DNA of 6,903 bases from Bacteroidales bacterium (lineage in GTDB: Bacteria; Bacteroidota; Bacteroidia; Bacteroidales; JAFGXI01). Positions 1 through 6,349 of this stretch are shown piece by piece. Below the pieces are notes generated by a model. It had not been told where the DNA came from and did no database searches. It saw nothing but the letters and a program-made list of their open reading frames with translations. The stretch covers positions 1 through 6,903 of the forward strand of contig JALSQC010000391.1 in NCBI GenBank assembly GCA_026985625.1. Direction: 5' to 3'. Position 1 is the first letter of the stretch; each line of letters opens with the position of its first letter. Made by a program: the position numbers and the translations under genes.

Positions 1-242
1 GCCAATATACCTCCAAAAACTTTGGGGTGTAATGTTTTTACTCTTCCTCCTAAAATCGACGGATATGATGTTAAATCCTCAACAGTATTTACATTTACTC
101 CTAAATTTTCTATATATTTCTTTGTGCCTCCTGTCGAATAAATTTTAATATCGTTTTTTTGTAATGCAAAAATAATTTTATCTATTCCGTCTTTATTAAA
201 AACCGAAATAAGGGCTGAATTTATTTTTTTTATATTACTCAT
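1..242 (-). CDS. purH: PurH, bifunctional AICAR transformylase / IMP cyclohydrolase (N-terminal part, cut by window edge)
   Basis: PurH performs the last two steps of IMP synthesis in the cytoplasm: formylation of AICAR, then ring closure of FAICAR. Only the first 80 codons and two bases are present; the gene continues beyond position 1. The visible part is the MGS-like domain that carries IMP cyclohydrolase activity. Diagnostic stretches are ALISVFNKDGI (about residues 10-20), the phosphate-binding STGGT loop (36-40), VEDLTSYPSILGGR (54-67) and VKTLHPKVFGGIL (68-80). The SVFNKDGI and TSYPSILGGRVKTLHP wording is typical of Bacteroidota PurH. The ATG at 242-240 is chosen because it places the conserved ALISV strand at the usual distance from the N-terminus. 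The gene is divergent from the response regulator, with a candidate sigma-type promoter 37 bases upstream. Identification is secure; completeness of the rest cannot be judged. Confidence 0.95.
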   Translation of the reverse strand, partial: MSNIKKINSALISVFNKDGIDKIIFALQKNDIKIYSTGGTKKYIENLGVNVNTVEDLTSYPSILGGRVKTLHPKVFGGIL

Positions 243-278
243 AATCAGTATTTTATGTGATATTGTTTTTTTATTTAT

Positions 279-310
279 CAAAAATAATATTTATAATTAT
301 ATTTTCACAA
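279..310 (-). promoter_or_regulatory. Candidate Bacteroidota-type promoter for purH
   Basis: Read on the minus strand, TATTTTTG (286-279) matches the Bacteroidota -7 element TAnnTTTG exactly. A TTG (310-308) lies 21 bases upstream, in the range used by the -33 TTTG element. Transcription would start roughly 30 bases before the purH ATG. In a sequence this AT-rich a chance match is possible. No comparable pair was found for the response regulator on the other strand. Confidence 0.45.
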
Positions 311-363
311 CACTTATTGTTTTTTATCGTATATATTTTTTTAACTAAAATTAAAAATAAATA

Positions 364-1011
364 ATGAATAATTTAAAGTTAAAAGTTTTAGTTGTTGACG
401 ACCACAAAATTCTTAGAAACGGATTAACAGCATTACTAAAATCATCTGATATTATATCAAAAATTTACGAGTTAAACGATGGACAATCAGCTGTTAATTT
501 TGTCGATAAAACCGATGTTGATATTATTCTTATGGATATAAAAATGCCAAAATTAAACGGCATTAAAGCAACAAAAATTATTTTAGACAAAAAGCCCGAT
601 ATTAAAATTATTGCTCTTACAATGCACGACGATACAAACTATATATCGGAAATGGTAAAAGCCGGAGCAAAAGGATATTTGCTGAAAAATACCGAATTTG
701 ACGAATTAATTTTTGCAATTAAAAAAGTTTATGCGGGAGAAATGTTTTTTAGTATGCAAGTTACATCTATAATGACATCGAGTGTTACCGATAAAAAAGA
801 AGATTCGCTTATAGCATTAAATCAATTAACAAAACGCGAGAGACAAATTCTTAAACTTATTGCCGAGGAATATACTAATAAGGAAATTGCCGAAAAACTT
901 TTTTTAAGTTCACGGACAGTTGATACGCACCGAAGAAATTTGTTAATTAAAGTCGGAGCAAAAAACACTGCGGGATTAGTTAAATTTGCTCTAAAATACA
1001 ATTTAATTTAA
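364..1011 (+). CDS. LuxR/NarL-family two-component response regulator
   Basis: This is a 215-residue DNA-binding response regulator, the normal length for the NarL/FixJ family. The N-terminal receiver domain (about 5-122) has the acidic pair D12/D13, the phospho-acceptor D58 in LMDIKMP, the switch residue T86 in ALT, and K108 in GYLLK, so it should be phosphorylatable. A linker of about 30 residues leads to a LuxR-type helix-turn-helix (about 153-210) with LTKRERQILKLIAE, NKEIAEKLFLS and RTVDTHRRNLLIKVG. The start at 364 puts the first beta strand at residue 6, as expected. No histidine kinase or obvious target operon lies in the window, so it is an orphan here and its signal is unknown. It converges on the GH3/serine hydrolase gene, with 33 bases between the stop codons. 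No good promoter match was found in the 121 bases upstream. Confidence 0.95.
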   Translation: MNNLKLKVLVVDDHKILRNGLTALLKSSDIISKIYELNDGQSAVNFVDKTDVDIILMDIKMPKLNGIKATKIILDKKPDIKIIALTMHDDTNYISEMVKAGAKGYLLKNTEFDELIFAIKKVYAGEMFFSMQVTSIMTSSVTDKKEDSLIALNQLTKRERQILKLIAEEYTNKEIAEKLFLSSRTVDTHRRNLLIKVGAKNTAGLVKFALKYNLI

Positions 1012-1019
1012 TTGTTGTT

Positions 1020-1060
1020 ATACCAAATGCAGGTGCTTTTGGTATTAATTATTTTTTTTT
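1020..1060 (+). terminator. Probable intrinsic terminator of the response regulator gene
   Basis: An 8-base perfect inverted repeat, ATACCAAA (1020-1027) and TTTGGTAT (1038-1045), encloses a 10-base loop. Nine T residues (1052-1060) follow, six bases after the stem. It begins nine bases after the response regulator stop. The right arm touches the last base of the converging gene's TAA stop, and the T-tract encodes that gene's last lysine and asparagine codons. On the minus strand no T-tract follows the hairpin, so termination in that direction is less likely. The gap between stem and T-run lowers confidence. Confidence 0.5.
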
Positions 1061-4029
1061 ATTGCATCGTAAACAGCCTGATGTATTTTTTGCCTAATCT
1101 TTAACGTATTTATTTGCCAATTTTTAGCACTTGGATGCACACGGTTCGATAAAAAAACATAAACCAATTTATTATCGGGGTCCACCCAAACACAAGTTCC
1201 TGTAAAGCCTGTATGTCCATACGAATTAGGCGATGCCGACGGTGCTATAATATTTTTCTTTGTTCCTTTATCAAAGCCTATTCCTCTAAATGTTCCCTCT
1301 TGATAGCTTGTAAATTTATTTATTGTGCTATTGCTAAGATAACGTTTTCCTCCGTAAACTCCACCGTTAAGTAACATCTGGAAAATTATTCCTAAATCGG
1401 TAGCATTAGTAAATAATCCTGCATTTCCGGCAATGCCACCCATTAGTGCTGCCGACGGGTCGTGCACGTAACCTTGCAAAACTTGACCTCGCCAATATTT
1501 ATCAAACTCGGTTGGAATAATTTTATTTCGTTTAAAGTGTTTTAACGGCAAATACCCTATTGTGCGACAACCCAAAGAATTATAAAATCTGTTTTTTAGA
1601 TATTTATCAATACTGTAATTATTTATAGTATCAATTGTTCGTTGCACAATAATTGGGTTTACATCGCTATACATAAAAACTTCTTTTGAATAAACTTTAA
1701 TTTGTTTTGTATCTATCCATAAAGTATCCTCGTAGGTTTTTCGTAAATAAAGATTTCTTGCTATTTGCAAGGTAGCTGTATCTTTTATATATTTTCGTGT
1801 AAAATATTTATTAAATGTATATAAAACCGTATCGTTAAAGTTTTTAAGAGTATCAAAATAAATATATTTTCCGTAATCTACTTTAAAGCTGTCGGGCAGT
1901 GTAATATTTGTATCTTTGGCATACATAATATATCGCAATATAGGCATACTCGGAGGTAATCCCGACCTGTGCATTAACATTTGTTTAACTGTTCGTTTAA
2001 AAATATTTAATTTTGGTGTTACTTTCCAATAAACTGTATCGTAAATTACTATTGTAGAGTCGGTTAAATGAATGGTATCTTTGTTATTAACCATTTTTTT
2101 TATTTTCTTTTTCGATAATTTTAAAATATTTACGGTATCTACTCTAATTGTTGTATCAGTTTTTATACGGGTATATTCTATATGTGTATTTTTAAAATAT
2201 TTTCCAATATTTTTGTTTATATTTAATTTTCCTTGCTCTAACATTTTCATAGTTGCAAGGGTAGTTGCCGCTATTTTTGTAATAGATGCTATATCGTAAA
2301 GATCGTCCCATTTTACTTTTACTTGTCGTGCATAGGAATGATATCCGTAAGATTTATTAAAAATTACTTTTCCTTGTTTTGCTACAAAAATCTGACAACC
2401 GGGAAATGCATGACGGGCAATGGCATCGTAAACAATAGAATCTATCTTATCTGCAAATTTACTGTTTATTAAAAACTCCTCGGGTATTGTATATCCCAGT
2501 CTTGTTTTTTTTGTTTTTAACGGTTTGTAATTTTTTAGTTTTTTGGGAATATATGGCAATATCCCCGACGAATGTATGCCTCCAAAAATTAATTGAGCAG
2601 CAAGTTCTTGCTCTGCTTTTGTATTGTTATAAACCTGTATTATTTTTTTTGCGTTGGTAAAATCTGTTAATAAATTTATGTTTTTATAATTTACAATAGT
2701 TATATTTTTATCGGTATTTTTATTTATTATACTTTTTAAGATTTTTATTATTGCCGTATCGTTATTATTTATATCGATATTAAAAATAAAATGACTGTAA
2801 TCATTATAAAATTTAATACGCTTAATTAAAAAAGTATCTTTTTTTAAATTTTTATAATTATAGTTTGTTTGATAAAATTTTACTTGATTCTTAAAAAACA
2901 AAAAATCGTTACCTATGTTATAAATAAATATTTTTTGATTTATATTTTTTACAGGTATTTTATTATTATAATTTTTAACTAAAGTAACACTTTCCTCTAT
3001 TATTTTTCTGTTTAATTGTTTTATTTCTACACTGTTTAGTATTTTTTTTGTGTTATCTGAATTTATTTTTTTAAAATGCGTATTACCTGTCCATACTTTA
3101 GCTTTTAAAATTCGTATCACTCGCTTATTTATATTATCAACCGATAATAAATCTTTTGCATACATTTGTTTTAAAAACGATATGGTTTTATCAATATCTT
3201 TGTTAATAAAAATTAAATCCGACGACGAATTTATAAAGTTTTTTATTTGCGATAAATTTCTATACCTCGACAAAATTAATCCCTTAAAATTAAGTGTATC
3301 TCTTAAATAATCGCTAATAAAATATTTATTTAATGTATCGTAACGGGTATCATTTGTTAAAAAAACAGAGCTTATGTCCGATTTAATGATACTATTAACA
3401 AATTTATCTTTATAATCAAGTATTTTAAAACAAGACAAAACAGAATCGTTATTAAATTTTTTAATAATATTTAAATCGTTATTTAAAATTCTGTCAGACA
3501 TTTTTTTGTGTTGCGGAATAAACGAAAAATTTATACCTAAATTTTTATATGTTTTAATATAAAATTTTGATAATTTCTTACGTAACGAGTCGTTGGTAAC
3601 AGCATCAATTGTTAGTTGATTCGGTAATTTATATCCATCGTTAAAAAATTTAGGAAACGAGTTCTCTTGCTTTAAAATTATTAAAAGCGGAATTTTAAGT
3701 TTCGACTGATATCTGTTTATAATATTAATATAACTATTTATTGAATCTTGTTGTAAAACCAATCCTCCAATATGATATTTAAAAACAAGAACATCAAGCA
3801 ATTGTAGCTTTTTATTATTTATATTACTTGCATCAAATATTATTAAATTTCCTAATTTTTCTTCTATACTCATATTTTTTAATAACGAATCAACCCATGC
3901 CGATTTTATATTATAAAAATGAGAATCATTAAGCTCCTTTATTTTACCTTTAGATAAAAAATATACTATACCAATACTTGCCAAAACAAGTATAATAATA
4001 ATTACAATTATTTTATTTTTTCTGTGCAT
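1045..4029 (-). CDS. Exported or membrane-anchored GH3-like / beta-lactamase-fold serine hydrolase fusion, with a degenerate GH3 domain
   Basis: A 994-residue protein with the Bacteroidota architecture of a NagZ-like GH3 domain fused to a class C beta-lactamase-type serine hydrolase. Residues 6-24 form a hydrophobic signal anchor after a basic start; no lipobox cysteine is visible, so the protein probably faces the periplasm. The GH3 barrel spans about 45-315 (MSIEEKLGNLI at 53, YHIGGLVL at 85, GINFSFIP at 165). The GH3 C-terminal domain spans about 340-500 (ESVTLVKN at 346, AAQLIFGGIHSSGILPY at 477-493). The hydrolase domain spans about 525-990 with SITK (nucleophile S582, K585), YSD (787-789), WRGQVLQGYVHDP (846-858), GGIAGNAGLF (864-873) and HTG (939-941). 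The usual KHFPGHG motif reads KILDYKD (202-208), and the GH3 catalytic Asp position is R255, so hexosaminidase activity is unlikely while the serine hydrolase looks intact. Family members are linked to cell-wall metabolism; the substrate here is unknown. Residues about 620-675 look like an Asp-Thr-rich insertion. Confidence 0.92.
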   Translation of the reverse strand: MHRKNKIIVIIIILVLASIGIVYFLSKGKIKELNDSHFYNIKSAWVDSLLKNMSIEEKLGNLIIFDASNINNKKLQLLDVLVFKYHIGGLVLQQDSINSYINIINRYQSKLKIPLLIILKQENSFPKFFNDGYKLPNQLTIDAVTNDSLRKKLSKFYIKTYKNLGINFSFIPQHKKMSDRILNNDLNIIKKFNNDSVLSCFKILDYKDKFVNSIIKSDISSVFLTNDTRYDTLNKYFISDYLRDTLNFKGLILSRYRNLSQIKNFINSSSDLIFINKDIDKTISFLKQMYAKDLLSVDNINKRVIRILKAKVWTGNTHFKKINSDNTKKILNSVEIKQLNRKIIEESVTLVKNYNNKIPVKNINQKIFIYNIGNDFLFFKNQVKFYQTNYNYKNLKKDTFLIKRIKFYNDYSHFIFNIDINNNDTAIIKILKSIINKNTDKNITIVNYKNINLLTDFTNAKKIIQVYNNTKAEQELAAQLIFGGIHSSGILPYIPKKLKNYKPLKTKKTRLGYTIPEEFLINSKFADKIDSIVYDAIARHAFPGCQIFVAKQGKVIFNKSYGYHSYARQVKVKWDDLYDIASITKIAATTLATMKMLEQGKLNINKNIGKYFKNTHIEYTRIKTDTTIRVDTVNILKLSKKKIKKMVNNKDTIHLTDSTIVIYDTVYWKVTPKLNIFKRTVKQMLMHRSGLPPSMPILRYIMYAKDTNITLPDSFKVDYGKYIYFDTLKNFNDTVLYTFNKYFTRKYIKDTATLQIARNLYLRKTYEDTLWIDTKQIKVYSKEVFMYSDVNPIIVQRTIDTINNYSIDKYLKNRFYNSLGCRTIGYLPLKHFKRNKIIPTEFDKYWRGQVLQGYVHDPSAALMGGIAGNAGLFTNATDLGIIFQMLLNGGVYGGKRYLSNSTINKFTSYQEGTFRGIGFDKGTKKNIIAPSASPNSYGHTGFTGTCVWVDPDNKLVYVFLSNRVHPSAKNWQINTLKIRQKIHQAVYDAIKKNN

Positions 4030-4041
4030 AATACAATTTTA

Positions 4042-4071
4042 CAAAAATACTTTTTTTAATAACAAAACAAA
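4042..4071 (-). promoter_or_regulatory. Candidate Bacteroidota-type promoter for the GH3/serine hydrolase gene
   Basis: On the minus strand, TTTG (4071-4068) is followed after 18 bases by TATTTTTG (4049-4042), matching the -33 TTTG and -7 TAnnTTTG elements. The -7 sequence is identical to the one proposed for purH. Its last base is only 12 bases from the ATG, so the message would have a leader of only a few bases or be nearly leaderless. Either that is real, or the box is a chance match in AT-rich DNA. Confidence 0.4.
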
Positions 4072-4221
4072 AGAATTTGTTACAAAATAATAAACTAATT
4101 ATCAAGTTGTTTTTGCGACAACTCGTAAACCTATCATTATTAATATACAACTGTAATTTTAAAAATTAATAACACAAATTATGCAAGTAAAATCCCGTAA
4201 ATTAAAATACGTGATATTACT

Positions 4222-4249
4222 TTTATTTTAAATACTTAAATAAAATAAA
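4222..4249. repeat. All-AT inverted repeat upstream of the unassigned two-gene unit
   Basis: TTTATTTTA (4222-4230) and TAAAATAAA (4241-4249) are perfect inverted copies separated by 10 bases. The stem contains only A-T pairs and would be weak as RNA. It could be a protein-binding site or simple compositional noise; the surrounding DNA is almost entirely A and T. Confidence 0.25.
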
Positions 4250-4262
4250 TTTATACAAAAAT

Positions 4263-4281
4263 TTAAACTTACTTAAACTTA
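4263..4281 (+). repeat. Two direct copies of TTAAACTTA just before a start codon
   Basis: TTAAACTTA occurs at 4263-4271 and again at 4273-4281, a 10-base period, ending seven bases before the ATG at 4289. The sequence ACTTAAA also appears at 4234-4240 and 4271-4277. The period of about one helical turn suits binding of a regulator to one DNA face. The position also overlaps the translation initiation region. The repeat is plain; its function is inferred. Confidence 0.5.
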
Positions 4282-4288
4282 ATAATTT

Positions 4289-4945
4289 ATGGATAATTTA
4301 TTAGAAGAATACAAAGCATATTATGCTTTAAGAGCCGAAAGGTTTGCAAATAATCCCAACTACTCGAACAGTTACAAAGCAGAGAAAGACTTATCAGAAG
4401 CAATGCAATCATGCAATACATTAGATGAGTTTAAAGAACGTATGGGAAATAAAAACGAACTTTGTGCAATTGCTTTAGCAAAAGACGAATACATTATCGA
4501 AAAACAATTTTTCGAAAAACATCAAGAAAAAATCAGGCAATCAGCTGCCGAAAACATTCTTGCCGGAGTCGATAATTACGATAATGTTATGGATTTAATA
4601 TCTTTTATAACCGAAACCGAGAATAAAAACTCAATAAAAATTTCAATGGACGAATCAAATCGTATGTTAATCGAAGAATGGAGTTCGTTAGATACTATTG
4701 AGATGTTCGAGAATGCTGTAGTCCCCGATAAATACAAAAACGATATGCTAAACAGTGCAAAAAATATTAAAGAAGAAATGAACGAACGAGTAAAATCGTT
4801 AGAAGAAAATAACGATGCTTGGGAGCCCGGTTGGCGACTACAACCCGATGTTGTTTTAGAATATCGTCATAAAAGACTATTACCATATAAAGATGAACAT
4901 ATAAATGAACAATTATCAAAATTCAAATCAATTATTAACCGTTAA
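4289..4945 (+). CDS. Unassigned acidic, probably alpha-helical protein (218 residues), first gene of a two-gene unit
   Basis: I do not recognise a family. The protein has no signal peptide or membrane segment and should be cytoplasmic. It is rich in charged residues (about 43 Asp/Glu against 30 Lys/Arg by my count) and reads as mostly helical. The helical-looking stretches include LLEEYKAYYALRAERFA (4-20), EYIIEKQFFEKHQEKIRQSA (67-86) and AKNIKEEMNERVKSLEENN (157-175). The C-terminal part has a distinct aromatic and basic patch, AWEPGWRLQPD (177-187) followed by EYRHKRLLPY (191-200). Two cysteines (42, 59) form no metal-binding pattern. The ATG at 4289 is the first in frame and follows an A/T-rich leader with direct repeats. 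The next gene starts 11 bases after this stop, so the two are almost certainly co-transcribed and may act as partners. Base use is less AT-biased than in the neighbouring GH3 gene, supporting a real, constrained coding region. Confidence 0.85.
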   Translation: MDNLLEEYKAYYALRAERFANNPNYSNSYKAEKDLSEAMQSCNTLDEFKERMGNKNELCAIALAKDEYIIEKQFFEKHQEKIRQSAAENILAGVDNYDNVMDLISFITETENKNSIKISMDESNRMLIEEWSSLDTIEMFENAVVPDKYKNDMLNSAKNIKEEMNERVKSLEENNDAWEPGWRLQPDVVLEYRHKRLLPYKDEHINEQLSKFKSIINR

Positions 4946-4956
4946 AATTAAATATT

Positions 4957-6267
4957 ATGCCTATAGATCCCTCAATGTTAGACCCTATGTTAGGAACTTT
5001 TAGAAATATGCTAAAAGAAGTCGAAGAAAAAAACTACACCGGCGAAGATGTAGATAAACTAAAAGAAACCATGGCTCGAATGGAACAACTCGGGCAAGAA
5101 AACGACGATTTAAACGTATTTAATGGTATTCTTATGCAAGAAAATTTATTCGGAAAATTTAGTGACTATTACAGCAGAATTCTTGCATCATCGGCAAAAG
5201 CCGAAGGCGAGAGCAAAGGATACGACGACGCAACTCTTTTAAAACAAACCATTGATTCTTTAAAAGGAGCAATAGCCGAAATCGAAAAAAATTATGAAAA
5301 ATCAATCGAAACAGCAAAACAAGAAGCCAAAAAACATAAAACAAAAAAAGGAGAAGCAAAAAAAGCTTACGATAATTCTGTAGAAGTTGCCATATTAAAC
5401 GACCCTACACTAATAATAAAAGGCATTCAAGATGTTATAGACTTAGGCGAACAACCCGGTATGACGCTACCAAAATTCCTTCGTTTACAAATGGAGCGAG
5501 GATTAGACAAAGCTATGGAAGGTTCGGTTGTGGCTCGTAACGGACAAAAATATTTACTTGATTTTACCATTTCTAACCCAAAAAGTCCTTATCATATCGA
5601 AGTAGATACAAAAAAACTCGAAGCTTTTGACGAACTTGCTTCAAAAAATAAATTTAACCTGCCAAATCTAAAAGAATTATCTTTTGTACACAGAGATATA
5701 GACTATAAATATGCAACCGACATAGCAATATGGGAAGAAATTACCAGACGTTGGGAAAGCATACTCTCAAGCTTAAGTTTTTGGAGTTTATCGTATTGTA
5801 AATTTGCACCGGGAATATTACCATGGCGACCGGCACCCGACCCTGTAGCCGCAACTATAAAAACTCAAAAAACAGAACCCGGTTTATTTAAACAAGAAGA
5901 AAGACTATTTGAAAAATATTTTGGAATAAAATTCATGGATATTTTTAAACACGACACTTTTAAATGGGCTGTTAAATACAATTATACAGGATTTTCGCAA
6001 GAATATGTAGAGTTTCTTATAGAACAAGTTTATCCTCAATGCAGACCTTTTAACGATTTAAACAAAGAAACAATTAAACAACGAGAAGATTTTTATACAG
6101 AAGGCAAAGAAGGCGACCCCGAAACATACTTAATAAATGTTAGACATAAAAACGTATATGATAAATATTTTGGCGATGGCAGATATTTAGCAAGATTTGG
6201 CGAAATAGATACCGACTCAGGCAATGCAGCCCCGTGGAATATCGAAACTTTTAAATACGCACACTAA
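4957..6267 (+). CDS. Unassigned cytoplasmic protein with a coiled-coil N-terminal half (436 residues), second gene of the unit
   Basis: No family is recognised. There is no signal peptide or membrane segment. The N-terminal 80 residues are helical and charged. A Lys/Glu-rich stretch at about 94-145 (LKQTIDSLKGAIAEIEKNYE, then repeated KK and EAKK) looks like a coiled coil or extended helix. From about 146 the protein appears globular: NDPTLIIKGIQDVIDLGE (148-165), a beta-like RNGQKYLLDFTISNP (194-208), then IAIWEEITRRWESILSSLSF (256-275). An aromatic and proline-rich segment SYCKFAPGILPWRPAPDP (279-296) follows, and the C-terminus is aromatic-rich, ending APWNIETFKYAH. Cysteines 281 and 362 form no obvious metal site. 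The start at 4957 follows the upstream stop by 11 bases with no Shine-Dalgarno site, as usual here. The 3' side has an inverted repeat and then a strong terminator, so the transcript probably ends with this gene. A scaffold, filament or complex-forming role is possible but unproven. Confidence 0.9.
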   Translation: MPIDPSMLDPMLGTFRNMLKEVEEKNYTGEDVDKLKETMARMEQLGQENDDLNVFNGILMQENLFGKFSDYYSRILASSAKAEGESKGYDDATLLKQTIDSLKGAIAEIEKNYEKSIETAKQEAKKHKTKKGEAKKAYDNSVEVAILNDPTLIIKGIQDVIDLGEQPGMTLPKFLRLQMERGLDKAMEGSVVARNGQKYLLDFTISNPKSPYHIEVDTKKLEAFDELASKNKFNLPNLKELSFVHRDIDYKYATDIAIWEEITRRWESILSSLSFWSLSYCKFAPGILPWRPAPDPVAATIKTQKTEPGLFKQEERLFEKYFGIKFMDIFKHDTFKWAVKYNYTGFSQEYVEFLIEQVYPQCRPFNDLNKETIKQREDFYTEGKEGDPETYLINVRHKNVYDKYFGDGRYLARFGEIDTDSGNAAPWNIETFKYAH

Positions 6268-6282
6268 AAACACTAATTTTAT

Positions 6283-6330
6283 ATTACAAATATATCTAAC
6301 TTTGTTAATTTAAACAGTTGTATTTGTAAT
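6283..6330. repeat. Long inverted repeat in the 3' region of the unassigned gene pair
   Basis: ATTACAAATA (6283-6292) and TATTTGTAAT (6321-6330) are perfect inverted copies. The pairing continues inward to 6297/6316 with one G-T wobble and one T-T mismatch, giving 15-base arms around an 18-base loop. The repeat begins 16 bases after the stop at 6267 and lies ahead of a separate terminator. As RNA it could protect the 3' end; as DNA it could be an operator, since a TAACTTTG promoter-like box starts at the inner edge of the left arm. Confidence 0.6.
6297..6304 (+). promoter_or_regulatory. Possible -7 promoter element (TAACTTTG)
   Basis: TAACTTTG matches TAnnTTTG exactly. The region where a -33 TTTG should lie has only TTTT (6277-6280), 16 bases upstream, so the match is partial. 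A transcript from here would start near 6311 and meet the terminator at 6350-6376, giving either a short RNA of roughly 65 bases or, with readthrough, a message for the NuoE-like gene. Confidence 0.25.
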
Positions 6331-6349
6331 TTTAAACTAAAATAAAAAT

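Noticed and set aside
1052..1060. Nine-base homopolymer in a coding region as a phase-variation switch
   Set aside because: It lies in the last codons of the gene, so slippage would only alter the extreme C-terminus; its role as a terminator T-tract explains it better.
2072..2299. Open plus-strand frame of 75 codons inside the fused hydrolase gene
   Set aside because: It is antisense to the well-conserved SITK region, is Phe/Ile/Val-rich as expected from the complement of Asn/Lys codons, and shows no independent signature.
3050..3310. Open plus-strand frame of 86 codons inside the same gene
   Set aside because: Antisense shadow within the GH3 coding region, with no family resemblance.
4105..4123. 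Six-base inverted repeat AGTTGT / ACAACT between the divergent genes
   Set aside because: Short stem without a T-tract; no function can be assigned, and stems of this length occur by chance.
4181..4231. Sixteen-residue reading frame (basic start, then a hydrophobic end) upstream of the two-gene unit
   Set aside because: Too short to support; such a frame is expected by chance in 259 bases of AT-rich DNA. A conserved leader peptide cannot be excluded without relatives.
5159..5359. Open minus-strand frame of 66 codons with a Leu/Phe-rich, membrane-like start
   Set aside because: It is the complement of the Lys/Glu-rich coiled-coil coding sequence, which produces such hydrophobic runs automatically.
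4289..6267. Reading the unassigned pair as a toxin-antitoxin or antiphage module
   Set aside because: Neither protein shows catalytic, nuclease, ATPase or DNA-binding motifs I could identify, and there are no mobile or defence genes nearby.
4152..6336. The 12-base word TGTAATTTTAAA at 4152-4163 and 6325-6336, flanking the two-gene unit like attachment repeats
   Set aside because: Low complexity and AT-only apart from one G. There is no integrase or tRNA, and the flanks do not match further; chance is the simpler reading.
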